Shown here: positions 11,427 through 20,929 of the stretch, piece after piece
Layout: the number at the start of each line of letters is the position of its first letter
Position numbering within the stretch: position 1 is the first letter of the stretch
Assembly (NCBI GenBank): GCA_023101725.1
Contig: JALJCO010003974.1
Coordinates: forward strand, 1-64,000
Source of the DNA: Atherinomorus stipes
Lineage: Eukaryota; Chordata; Actinopteri; Atheriniformes; Atherinidae
Direction: 5' to 3'
DNA: 64,000 nucleotides
The notes under the pieces: model-generated
The model's database searches: none
What the model saw: the letters and a program-made list of their open reading frames with translations, nothing else
What the model was told of the DNA's origin: nothing
Program-made: the position numbers and the translations under genes

Positions 11427-12194
11427 TAGGTCCAGTGAACCCTGGACCACCTTTGGGTCGGTCCATCTTGGTTTGGAGTTTTCAGAGGTTAACGGTAAAG
11501 CTGAATTCATACTCGCACGCATACCTGAGTGTCGTGTTACAGTCGGGCTGGTAGCATTCAGCAAGGAGATCTGGAATTGGTGGTGATGTAGCGACTCTGT
11601 TCACGCTGTCAGAGATCCATAAACGGCAGCTGGGAGTTACGGATATTTATTTATGGATCAGTGAAGACGGACATTGTCAGAGATGCTTTTAGTGATCAGG
11701 AGAGCTGATCGGACGCCGACTGCATCTGTGTAGTGGAAACGTCGTATTGGGTGAGTTTTACTGCAGGTTAGCAGAGCTAGCTTAAGTTGTTACTAACTGG
11801 GTTTCATGCATATTTTTGCAGAAAATGGATTTATGAGCGTGAATCTGTTATGAGTGTGTCCTGGTGATGTGATGTCGTATATGAGTGTATTTTCGGACAC
11901 GCAGCCTCTCCTCAAAGCTCCATCCACGTCTACAGATGCTCTCTGTTTCTTTCTCAGATGCTTTTATTGAGCTGCTTGGCAGGTTTTGTGTTATTGTTCC
12001 GGTTCCTGTTCATCAGCTCCACAGCTCAACACTGCCCCGCGGTTTCCGGTGGTATTGCTTCGTCTTCCTCGTTGAGTGATGGACCAACAAGCCCCTCGAA
12101 ATGCACCAAATTATGTATGCAAGACGACGGAGGAAACTGTCCGTCTGTCTGCGTATCCGTCTTCATTAATTTGAGTCGGCTGTGTTGGAGCAGG
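11427..12194. other. no recognisable feature
   Basis: Mixed-composition sequence without a supported gene or repeat. The overlapping open frames at 11885-12257 carry no motif that I recognise. Confidence 0.4.
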
Positions 12195-12258
12195 GAGGCA
12201 TGGAAAACCGGCGGGATTGTGGCCCTCGAGGACCGGAGCTGGACATCCCTGATCTAAG
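12195..12258. repeat. dispersed repeat end (GGCCCTCGAGGACCGGAG type)
   Basis: The string GGCCCTCGAGGACCGGAG followed by CTGGACATCCCTGATCTA resembles the end of a widespread vertebrate interspersed repeat. The rest of the element cannot be delimited. Confidence 0.4.
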
Positions 12259-12469
12259 CAGAATGGTCCGACATGAACAGAATAATGTAAATCAGGTTAT
12301 TTAATGCAGACGTAGGTCTCCAAACTGATCATCACGGTTGTGGTTTCTGCAGGACTTCAGTCCAGCAGCTGATCCTCATGCGTTCCTGCTGCAGAAAACC
12401 AGGAGAAAAGGACGTAGAGACGGAGTCTGAATTAAAGACAAACGTCCTGTTGGTGTCCGGGGAGTTTCG

Positions 12470-12761
12470 TTGTTTGCCGCCGTCTGTCAAAGTGAGGAAG
12501 CGTCACTTGTTGCACGTTTACGTCTACTCAGAGCTGTTATTACGCAACCTCACAACTTTCTGATTCAGCGTTTACGTAATACCACCATCAGTTCTGGAAA
12601 AGGAAAATTCTACCTGTGACACCGAAAAATATTCTTTTGGTTTGGCACTTTTGATTTGTAAATTGGTGCTTACATGGATCATTTTCATTCCCATGGAGCT
12701 TTTAAACCAAAAGCAATTGTAATATTTGGCTCCATGTAAACACCACTGTTACATGGACGAC
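12470..12761. repeat. dispersed repeat family U, copy 1
   Basis: Shares about 290 bp with 36340-36632, including GTCAAAGTGAGGAAGCGTCA, CTTTCTGATTCAGCGTTTAC and TTTGGCTCCATGTAAACACC. The end contains TTTACATGG motifs typical of hAT-like fish repeats. Neither termini nor a target duplication could be fixed. No coding sequence. Confidence 0.65.
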
Positions 12762-13552
12762 TCGTGCACACCCCGTCATGTCTGACACAGCTAAAAGCTG
12801 CCGGTAAATGATATTTAATCTGAGCGTACACAGTCTTATGTTGGCTTAAACTGGTCTTGATGTGTGTGAAATCGGGGAGGAACTGGAAGCTTTAACCAGC
12901 TGCCTGTTTCAATATGTGAGCTGACATGAAAAGTGCAGGCAGGAGATTCCCTCATCCTGCTGTTTGCCTGCCTCATTAATGCGCTCTCCTCGTAGGACTC
13001 TCCCGCTGAAAGGAGCTTTTTTCCACGAGACAAACTCTTCTTCATTATGAGTGACACCATGAACATGAAGAGGAATTTAAGTGTGTCTGTAAGTGTGTGT
13101 GCTTGTGTTGCCTTGGGGTTATTCTTGTGATGACTTAAGCTAAGTTTCTGTTTATTAAATCAAAAGGGTTCGCTACTGTTGCTCTGTATTAACAAGATCA
13201 TCGTGGAGGTTGCTGATGTCAGTGCAAAGCTCACACATACTGGAACGGGAGACTGAGTCTGGTGGGGTCGTGGACTCCACCATCTTTTCTTTTAATCATT
13301 TTCATTCATTTTTCAGCAGCTAGTTATTAAAAATAAAACAATAATATCAAAGTCTACATGGTCCAGCAGAGTTTTTCTTTTTTCTTTTCTCTTTGCTGTC
13401 ATATATGTTGGTTTTGACATGGAACAATGGAAGGTTTTATATCATTGATGTGCTGAATGACTGCTTTCTCAGATTCTAAGGCATAAATGGATTTGTTTTG
13501 AGACATATACAACTTACTTCCTCCACTTATTTTGAGAAGGTCCTGACAGCAC
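12762..13552. other. no recognisable feature
   Basis: No supported gene or repeat. AT-rich with short homopolymer stretches. Confidence 0.45.
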
Positions 13553-13691
13553 CTCCCAGGATGAGGCGAAGTCGGATACAAACCATTCTGATTGGATTAT
13601 TCCAGCCCAAACCCCAACCCCTAACCCTAATCCATTTATCTTGCCACACCCGTTGGATGTCTTATCCCACCGAATATCCGACTCCTGGGAG
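13553..13691. repeat. small inverted-repeat element
   Basis: CTCCCAGGA then AGTCGGATA at the left end is mirrored by TATCCGACTCCTGGGAG at the right end, a 139-bp unit with an 8-base insertion in the left arm. The centre contains a short run resembling degenerate telomere repeats (CCCCTAACCCTAA). No target duplication is visible. Confidence 0.4.
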
Positions 13692-13785
13692 TTATTGCCT
13701 ACTTCTGCAAGTCACGTCTGCAAACTTCATTCATGTGTGACAAAATGGAAAGTAAGGACGCAGGAAATGAATCAGTGCATTCTCA

Positions 13786-13988
13786 GGGGGGCAGATGTAG
13801 CTCAGGTGGAGGAGCAGTCGTCTACCAATCAGAGGGTTGGTGAATAGATCCCAGGCTCCCCCAGGCTGAATGCTGGAGTGTCGTTGGGCAAGATACTGCA
13901 CCCCACGATGCCTCCTGATGTGCGTATCAGGGTGTGAAGTTGTGTGAAGTTCTGTGACCTGAAAAGCGTTTTATATGTACAATTCATT
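13786..13988 (+). mobile_element. tRNA-derived SINE
   Basis: A tRNA-like head with a box A match, TAGCTCAGGTGG (13798-13809), and a diverged box B, GGTTGGTGAATAGATCC (13835-13851), is followed by GCTCCCCCAGGCTGAATGC, TTGGGCAAGATACTGCACCC and TGATGTGCGTATCAGGGTG. This body is typical of fish tRNA-type SINEs. It is transcribed by RNA polymerase III and mobilised by a LINE in trans. The box B insertion suggests it is inactive. The 3' boundary near 13988 is approximate. Confidence 0.8.
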
Positions 13989-14165
13989 TACCATTTCTCT
14001 TACATCCATATCCATTTTTAAACCTTGAGGCTACAACACACTGGCAACAGACAGTGCACTGAAAAACACTGATTATTTTCTTCAATAAATCCTGACACAC
14101 TGTACAATCAGACAGATATGCTCTTGAGTGAAAACAACAGTACAAAAAATTAACTATATAATGTA

Positions 14166-14350
14166 TATTAGGAGTGCAACAATACATGTATTGGTATCGA
14201 ACCGTACGGGTGTGCATTGAACCGTGAGCACTATGTATCTGATATCAGACAATACAGAGTTTGAAATCATTTAAATATCAACTTGTGTTGTGATATTGAA
14301 CTCCTGGTTGGAAACTCAGTGCATCTGTGTTTGACTACATTTAGGCCTCA
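14166..14350. repeat. hAT-like MITE remnant
   Basis: TTAGGAGTGCAACAATACA with TATCGAACCGTACGG is the usual left end of a fish hAT MITE. The right end is missing. Next to it, 14343-14400 (CCTCATTTACACGGTCAGTG) resembles another dispersed repeat end. Confidence 0.4.
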
Positions 14351-14411
14351 TTTACACGGTCAGTGAAATGTGACCCAAATCCCATTTTTTGCTCTCATGT
14401 GACTCAAATCC

Positions 14412-15039
14412 GATGGTGGAACGGGAGGTTCTCATCATGATGAGGTGGAACGGGAGGTTCTCATCATGGATGTGGTGGAACGGGAGGTTCTCATCATGGA
14501 TGTGGTGGAACGGGAGGTTCTCATCATGGATGTGGTGGAACGGGAGGTTCTCATCATGGATGTGGTGGAACGGGAGGTTCTCATCATGGATGTGGTGGAA
14601 CGGGAGGTTCTCATCATGGATGCGGTGGAACGGGAGGTTCTCATTATGGATGTGATGGAACGGGAGGTTCTCATCATGGATGTGGTGGAACGGGAGGTTC
14701 TCATCATGGATGTGATGGAACGGGAGGTTCTCATCATGGATGTGGTGGAACAGGAGGTTCTCATCATGGATGTGGTGGAACGGGAGGTTCTCGTCATGGA
14801 TGTGGTGGAACGGGAGGATCTCGTCATGGATGTGGTGGAACGGGAGGTTCTCATCATGGATGTGGTGGAACGGGAGGTTCTCATCATGGATGTGGTGGAA
14901 CAGGAGGTTCTGATCATGGATGTGGTGGAACGGGAGGTTCTCGTCATGGATGTGGTGGAACGGGGAGGTTCTCATCATGGATGTAGTGGAACAGGAGGTT
15001 CTCATCATGGATGTGGTGGAACGGGAGGTTCTCATCATG
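14412..15039 (+). repeat. 30-bp minisatellite, about 21 copies, derived from Tc1 transposase
   Basis: The unit is TGTGGTGGAACGGGAGGTTC plus TCATCATGGA. Read in the Tc1 frame it encodes the ten residues DVVEREVLIM, the segment that follows the catalytic NPxE motif in Tc1 transposases. Variants (CAGGAGG for CGGGAGG, TCGTCATGG for TCATCATGG) are scattered, and one unit has an extra G near 14964. The array runs directly into the Tc1 3' coding segment at 15040. Its left edge abuts non-Tc1 sequence. Related to the array at 28389-29078. It stays open in all frames because the unit has no stop, so long predicted proteins here are artefacts. Confidence 0.95.
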
Positions 15040-15225
15040 GATGTGCAGCCGACAAATCTGCAGCAACTGTGTGATGCTGTCATGTCAATATGGAGCCAAA
15101 TCTCTGAGGAATGTTTCCAGAACCTTGTTGAATCTATGACACCAAGGATTAAGGCAGTTCTGAAGGTGAAAGGGGTCCAACCCGGTACTAGCAAGGTGTA
15201 CCTAATAAAGTGGCCGGTGAGTGTA
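15040..15225 (+). pseudogene. Tc1-like transposase 3' end and right TIR
   Basis: Continues the frame with VQPTNLQQLCDAVMSIW and ISEECFQNLVESM, the C-terminal part of a Tc1 transposase. It ends in the terminal repeat GGTGTACCTAATAAAGTGGC followed by CGGTGAGTG and TA. The coding end appears shifted by one base near 15171 (AAAGGGGTCC), a feature shared with the copy at 29079-29264. The two segments differ at roughly seven positions by eye. All 5' coding sequence upstream of the minisatellite is absent, so this is a 5'-truncated, inactive copy. Confidence 0.9.
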
Positions 15226-16069
15226 TATATACACATACACACTTAAATCTCCTGGGTTTTCCTTAAAAACAAGCTTTATGGGGTCAGCGGTACATATCGT
15301 ACATATGGGTAATGGAGTGGGGGCACTAGCCCCCCAGGTGCCCACTCGCACATGATAAAGCTCGCTTTGCTTGGTCTCTCCAGCTACTTTAGCTTCCCTC
15401 CCACAGTCCAAAAACTAATCTGTCTAGATTCTCTGGAAGGGAGAGGTTGTTTTTCTCTCTGATTGTGCAGGTATGTCCTGCCCATCACTGATAGCTGCTG
15501 GGATGGCAGCCGTGTCAGTCAGGGGGGGTCTTTGGTCTTGGAATAAGCAGGTATAGAAAATGCATTGATGAAGTTCCTTTTCCTGTATAAAATAGATAAA
15601 TACCAGCATCACCAGTAGACGATACAGGTGTGGGGGCGTCTCAGCTGCTTTCTGGCCAGGCTGGTGAGTTTGAAAAAATAATGCATCAGCACATCTGCTG
15701 CCGTCTGACTGTCTCCAGAAGTTGTCTGTCAGTGTTGGCAGTGGATGTTTGCTAAAGCTGGTGCCAGCTGTGTGCAGTGATGTGTGTACGATAGTGTGAA
15801 CACACTGACATGAGTTCATTTGAACACGAGCCAGCAAACATTTAATTTTCTCTGACGCTCCACCTTGAGTCACTCTGTGAAAGCAACAAACTCTGTGTCA
15901 TTAGCATAATACATTAGCCTCCCCCTGTCAGCGTGCCAGCTAACACACACATTAATATTCACATCCCACTCTTACTGAAGCCAAAAGCAGCATCGTTTAC
16001 AGGAAAACCGCTCTGCAGATACGACCAGGGCGCAGACAGGCAGCAGACATGCACATGGACGCTCCCAAC
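15226..16069. other. no recognisable feature
   Basis: No supported gene. The minus-strand open frame at 15424-15873 has no family motif. Confidence 0.4.
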
Positions 16070-16113
16070 CAAAAGTCTGGACACACTTAAGAGAAAGTGT
16101 GTCCAGACTTTTG
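16070..16113. repeat. perfect 19-bp hairpin of Tc1-type terminal sequence
   Basis: CAAAAGTCTGGACACACTT (16070-16088) and its exact complement (16095-16113) are separated by 6 bases. The arm resembles the AAAAGTTTGGACACAC terminus of a common fish Tc1-like family. This looks like two element ends fused with the interior lost. Confidence 0.75.
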
Positions 16114-16584
16114 ACTCGAAGTGTTCATAACCCAGATGTGCACTAACCACAGGTTCAGTTTGTGTGTGTAGATGATTAAAGGTGTGTGGGTGAGAAGTTC
16201 CAACGGAAAATAAGCTTATCTGTTGTGAAATTGAATTTTAATTGACAGTAAAGCTCAAGAGATTAATCTGATTTGTCTTCTTATTATATTTATGTCTCCC
16301 TTTGGGGGAGTTACAACATTTCACCTAATTATTATCTTGATGTTCCAAGATTATTTTCCCACATAGCAAGCCAGCCTGTCTCATTCAGGTTGGAAACAAT
16401 CTTATTTCTATTTTCCTTTTCGCTGATGTTTCTTGGTTCAGTGCCGTGAGGGTTTTCTCTCCAACGTGGAGCGTTTAAGGTGCGGCATGGAGGTTTAGTT
16501 TGTCCTGTAGACGTGTTTTCCTGGATGTTTCCAGCTTCACAGCGCTGAAGCTCCCCCCTCAAAAACTAAGAGGGGAGTATACAA
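16114..16584. other. no recognisable feature
   Basis: AT-rich sequence with no supported gene or repeat. Confidence 0.45.
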
Positions 16585-16888
16585 ATACTTAAATCTTACC
16601 AAGTATATTTTTCAGATTTTTAGTCAAAATATCTCATCGCACTCAAAATAAGACAAAATCACCTAAAGAGAAACATTTCAGTGAGATAAAGGATCTTGTT
16701 TTAAGGCGATGCATCTTATTTCAAGAGATCTTTTCAAGAAAATTTTGCTTGTTCTATTGGCAGATATATTTTTTTTATCTATCTATTTATTTTTGCTTAT
16801 TACAAGCAAAAAAAAAAATCTTGGCCACTTTTAAAATGAGATTTTTTTTTGCTTATCATAAGCAAAAAATAAAATAAAATAAAATAAT
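16585..16888. repeat. AT-rich MITE-like repeat
   Basis: Contains AGTCAAAATATCTCATCGCA, CTTGTTTTAAGGCGATGCAT and two TGCTTAT(T/C)A(C/T)AAGCAAAA palindromes (about 16796-16810 and 16850-16867), the pattern of a common AT-rich fish DNA repeat. Boundaries are approximate. Confidence 0.45.
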
Positions 16889-16899
16889 TCTAGCAGTAC

Positions 16900-17330
16900 C
16901 GTACTGTCTTCTTCCGCTTATCCGGGATCGGGTCGCGGGGGCAGCTGCCTAAGCAGGGAAGCCCAGACTTCCTTCCCCCCGGCCACAGCCGCCAGCTCAT
17001 CCGGGGGATCCCGAGGCGTTCCCAGGCCAGCCGGGAGACGTAGTCCCTCCAGCGTGTCCTGGGTCTCCCCCGGGGTCTGGTCCCGATGGGACGTGCCTGG
17101 AACTCCTCACCGGGGAGGCGTCCAAGAGGCATCCTGAGCAGATGCCCGAGCCCTGAGCCTTGAGCCCCTCCCGGATGACCGAGCTCCTCCCCCTATCTCT
17201 AAGGGAGAGCCCGACCCCCCTGCGGAGGAAACCCGTTTCGGCCACTTGTACCCGCGATCTCGTTCTTTCGGTCATGACCCACAGCTCATGGCCATAGGTG
17301 AGGGTAGGAACGTAGATGGACGGTAAACCC
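16900..17330 (-). pseudogene. RTE-type (Rex3-like) LINE reverse transcriptase C-terminus
   Basis: Minus-strand frames from about 17330 encode SIYVPTLTYGHELWVMTERT, RSRVQVAETGFLRR and GLSLRDRGRSSVIREGL, then in another frame PIGTRPRGRPRTRWRDYVSR and LAWERLGIP. This is the conserved end of the reverse transcriptase of fish RTE/Rex3-like retrotransposons. The switch of frame near 17130-17150 shows a frameshift. The 5' nine-tenths of the element is missing, as usual for 5'-truncated LINE insertions. The 3' end lies near 16905 (CTTCCGCTTATCCGGGATCG on the plus strand). A second fragment of the same region lies at 63237-63400. Confidence 0.9.
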
Positions 17331-17392
17331 AGAGCTAAAAAGTAAAAAGTAAATGTTTTCAAATAGGCTTTAAGCAAAAGTTACTTGTTGGC

Positions 17393-18672
17393 TTTAAAGG
17401 AGTGATGACATAGCAGTTAAAAACTAGTTTATGTTGTTGGCATTACTGCATATGTAAATACTCCAAAGGAAAAAACTGCATTTTTTACAGCAGAGTATTG
17501 TTTTGAAACGCCAGACCTCACTTCCTCAGTAATACAGTTGGGTCCGGTGATGATATGGAGCTTTACCCGGAGAGACCACGTTGACTTCATTTTGATTGGC
17601 TACACCTTATTTGGCTATGACCTTATTTGGAGAATCTAGGTCAAGCTGCGGTCGGAGTTTGCGTAACTGCTAGCAACATGGGCAGTTCAGACAGTGTGAG
17701 CTACGTTTATCAGACAAGACAGCATTTAGAAAATAAATAAACTTACAGGTAATGACAAGGTTGTGGCCCCCTCCCTCAGTGTTGCTGCAGAAGTTTGCTT
17801 TTAAATCCATTTGTTTGAAAATCCAGACCTGACTGCACAGAAGTTACTACTAGCTCCATACATGCAGCTGAATCAGACAGGGAGGGGGGGGGGTGGACGG
17901 TGCATAAACCGTTAGGAGGAGGGGGGGGGGGGGGGGGGGGCGCTGTTTACTTGATAGTGTGCTCTTATTGGAGCAATTAAATTACGTAGAATCGATAGAA
18001 CTACGTAGAATGATGGAACTACGTAGAATGATGGAACTACGTAGAATGATAGAACTACGTAGAATGATAGAAACTACGTAGAATGATGGAACTACGTAGA
18101 ATGATGGAAACTACGTAGAATGATGGAACTACGTAGAATGATAGAACTACGTAGAATGATGGAACTACGTAGAATGATGGAACTACGTAGAATGATGGAA
18201 CTACGTAGAATGATAGAACTACGTAGAATGATAGAACTACGTAGAATGATAGAACTACGTAGAATGATAGAACTACGTAGAATGATGCAACTACGTAGAA
18301 TGATAGAACTACGTAGAATGATGGAACTACGTAGAATGATGGAACTACGTAGAATGATGGAACTACGTAGAATGATGGAACTACGTAGAATGATAGAACT
18401 ACGTAGAATGATGGAACTACGTAGAATGATAGAACTACGTAGAATGATAGAACTACGTAGAATGATAGAACTACGTAGAATGATAGAACTACGTAGAATG
18501 ATAGCCTGCTGTCTGATTCAACTGTTTCTGAGCAGAGAGACAAAGCTGACAGACCATAAACAGGAACTTTGATTCTCACTCTGACATTCACATTGCCTCA
18601 TCAGTGCACAGCAGATTATATTATACACCCAAAACCCCAGAAAAGTGAAATTTGATGTCATGGCACCTTTAA
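17393..18672. mobile_element. DNA element family S, copy 1, carrying an 18-bp minisatellite
   Basis: The left end TTTAAAGGAGTGATGACATA and the right end (complement TTTAAAGGTGCCATGACATC) form imperfect inverted termini. The interior holds ATTGGCTACACCTTATTTGG and CAAGACAGCATTTAG, a poly-G tract (17917-17940), then the minisatellite, then GACAGACCATAAACAGGAAC. A copy at 20930-22616 shares all of these. No transposase is visible. Superfamily not assigned. Confidence 0.75.
17980..18502. repeat. 18-bp minisatellite, about 29 copies
   Basis: The unit is AACTACGTAGAATGATRG, with R mostly A or G at random. Each unit carries the 8-bp palindrome CTACGTAG. A few units have one extra A (near 18070 and 18108). 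The array ends sharply before CCTGCTGTCTGATTC. Open frames across it on both strands are by-products of the stop-free unit. Confidence 0.95.
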
Positions 18673-19864
18673 ATTACTTGCTGTAAAAAAGAACAAGTTA
18701 TAAATCCAGTCCTACACTAACTGTTTCTGATAAACTTTTACATTACAGTAAAACAGATTATGAAATACAAAGTATCCAAGATCACGAAAATGATGAGCAA
18801 TTCTTTATTAACAAACTCTTTCTTTTCCATAGCAAACGTTAATCACAGGGATTACAGTTGTCCATCGCTGTGACGGATTTCTGTCAATTGGAAAATGAGA
18901 GGGGGAAAAAAATCAATCCACTTGATTTTGTTCTGGTTCCATTTACACTTTTATTATTGGAGTTATTGAGCTGAAGCCGCTCTCAACCAATGAAACCTGG
19001 TAAAGCTGAAACGTTAGCCAATCAGAAACAGAAGAGGGTGTGTCAGAGCATGCTACAGAATGGCGCGTCTTGACATCTAACAAAGTCGGGAACCGTTGGA
19101 CCACGAGACCTGTCCAAGTTTGGCTACAACGCCTGAGACGGAGGAATGTTAGCGTGGGTGGAGTTAATGAAGCTGCAGGCCTGCTGTTATCTGTGGGTAA
19201 ACTTCTCCATCTCAAAACAGGTTGCTGGTAACGTCGTCAGACAGCAGCTTTGGTGAGTGTCTGTTTGCTGCTTATTAACACCATCAAATGATGTCCTGTT
19301 GAGGTTAGAGTGAATCTGAATGTGATGAAAGTTCAACGTTATCTCCGTGTTACTACAGCTATCACCGCCGTGCACGTTTCTCTGGCTTCGGCACCGCGGT
19401 AGAGGAGCTTGTACTACAGGAACGTTACAGCGTTGTGGAGCTCCTCGTGCAGTGTGCGGTGTAAACCTGCATCTTATCTGGTATTCACGAGACCAAAAAC
19501 AGCCTTGTCAGTGAAAACAAACCCTGCATCGTATAAGATTATGAACCTGAATTGGATAATGATGATTATAAAACGTGTGCCACCGTTGTAAACCCGCTGT
19601 AGTCCGCGGCTTCTTGGGGCTTACTGCTTTGAAAACCAATCTCTAAATACCTGTAGGGTATTTTTTATTTATTTTTTATCAGAGCCGCAGCCTAAATGAC
19701 AGATAAAGCTATGAGATGCTAATCTGGCAAGATGTCATCAAAACAGATGTTAAGTTTTTTGTTTTGTTTTTAACAGATGTTCAGTTTCTGATCTTGTGAT
19801 CTATCTTTTCATCATGTACGTTCTAAGTTCACATGCTTTATCATATAAGAGGAATATCCTCTGT
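18673..19864. other. no recognisable feature
   Basis: Mixed sequence. Short open frames at 18943-19375 on both strands have no family motif. Confidence 0.4.
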
Positions 19865-19958
19865 TTGCCCTGCGACAGACTGGAGACCTGTCCAGGTGTA
19901 CCTGCCTCTCGTCTGATAATAGACCATGAGTTGGATAAGCGGTACAGAAAATGACTGA
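19865..19958 (+). repeat. LINE 3' tail remnant
   Basis: CCCTGCGACAGACTGGAGAC, CTGTCCAGGTGTACCTGCCT and GGATAAGCGGTACAGAAAAT match the well-known 3' end shared by fish L2-type LINEs and their SINEs. Only the tail is present. Confidence 0.7.
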
Positions 19959-20929
19959 CATGACTGACCTTCTGTTACATTACAAAGTCATGCCATTGAT
20001 TCACTAGTCAGAAGTCTCATCAAGCCATGAAAATACCACTCGCTAGTTATCATGTAACGGATCTGTAGCGGATCTGTTCTGCTGTGGGTTTGCCTCTGAT
20101 GTGACATTTGCTATCTGAGGTATCAGTCCTGTTCTGTTTTGCTTCCGCCATCTTCCCTGAATCTGCAACGTCCCAACCCCCACATGGTTCAAGCATGCGC
20201 AGAGAAAAATTCCACAGAAATGATCGGAATGAGAGTTACATGCTCATTATTTTCTGCTGATCGGATCATAAAAAGGTTTAAACCACCCCTCTCAGACTGA
20301 AAATTCTTTCCGATCGAGGCCGATCGGATCAACTGACATGTTTACATGACGCATTTTTATTCTGATTGGTGCTTGATTGGATCAAAATTGTGTGTCATCT
20401 GCGTAGCTATGGTAACTAACATTGTTCTTTATAACCTGGGCCAGTGGGAGATGTAGATGTTAAACAGAAGAGGTCCCAGGATAGAGCCCTGGGGAACTCC
20501 ACAGGTAATTTTTGTCTACTCAGATGTAAAGAGTAATTATGTTTTTGGCACCCAACCATAAAGTATATTTAAAGGAAAATTTAGAAAAATTAAAGACATA
20601 TTGATGAGGATCGACACTGATAGTCCATTAAATTTACATGTTGGTGACCTTTGTTTTCACCAAAAAAGATAGAAAGAAAATAGGAATACTTTACTGACAC
20701 ATGGCAGAAAATTCAGGTGTCACTCACCCCGCTAGTTAATAACACACGGTAACTGGACGATGAATAAACAGGACAGTACTGAATTACCTTACAGCAAACT
20801 GACAAAAGCTGTCAGATCTTATTCTTCTTTAAAAATTCTTAGTTCTGGGTATTTGAATTGTGTAGAAAAGAAAGTCTTCCTACAACTTAAATGTTGCATA
20901 CCAGAACCAACGGGCTGATGTTTCAGTGG
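19959..20929. other. mostly featureless; weak repeat 20195-20400
   Basis: 20195-20400 has GATCGGATCA and CGATCGGATCAACTGACATG motifs and TTTACATG, like other hAT-type repeats here, but no termini. 20460-20515 (AGAGGTCCCAGGATAGAGCC) resembles a dispersed repeat. Nothing else supported. Confidence 0.35.

Noticed and set aside
13607..13632. Interstitial telomere repeat (CCCCAACCCCTAACCCTAA)
   Set aside because: Only about three imperfect units, inside a small inverted-repeat element; too short to claim a telomere relic.
14412..15039. CRISPR array
   Set aside because: Units are contiguous without unique spacers and encode transposase residues; the genome is vertebrate.
14352..15246. Long open frames on both strands (up to 296 residues) across the 30-bp array
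   Set aside because: The 30-bp unit has no stop codon in several frames, so any long array yields open frames. They have histidine- or serine/threonine-repeat compositions with no independent support.
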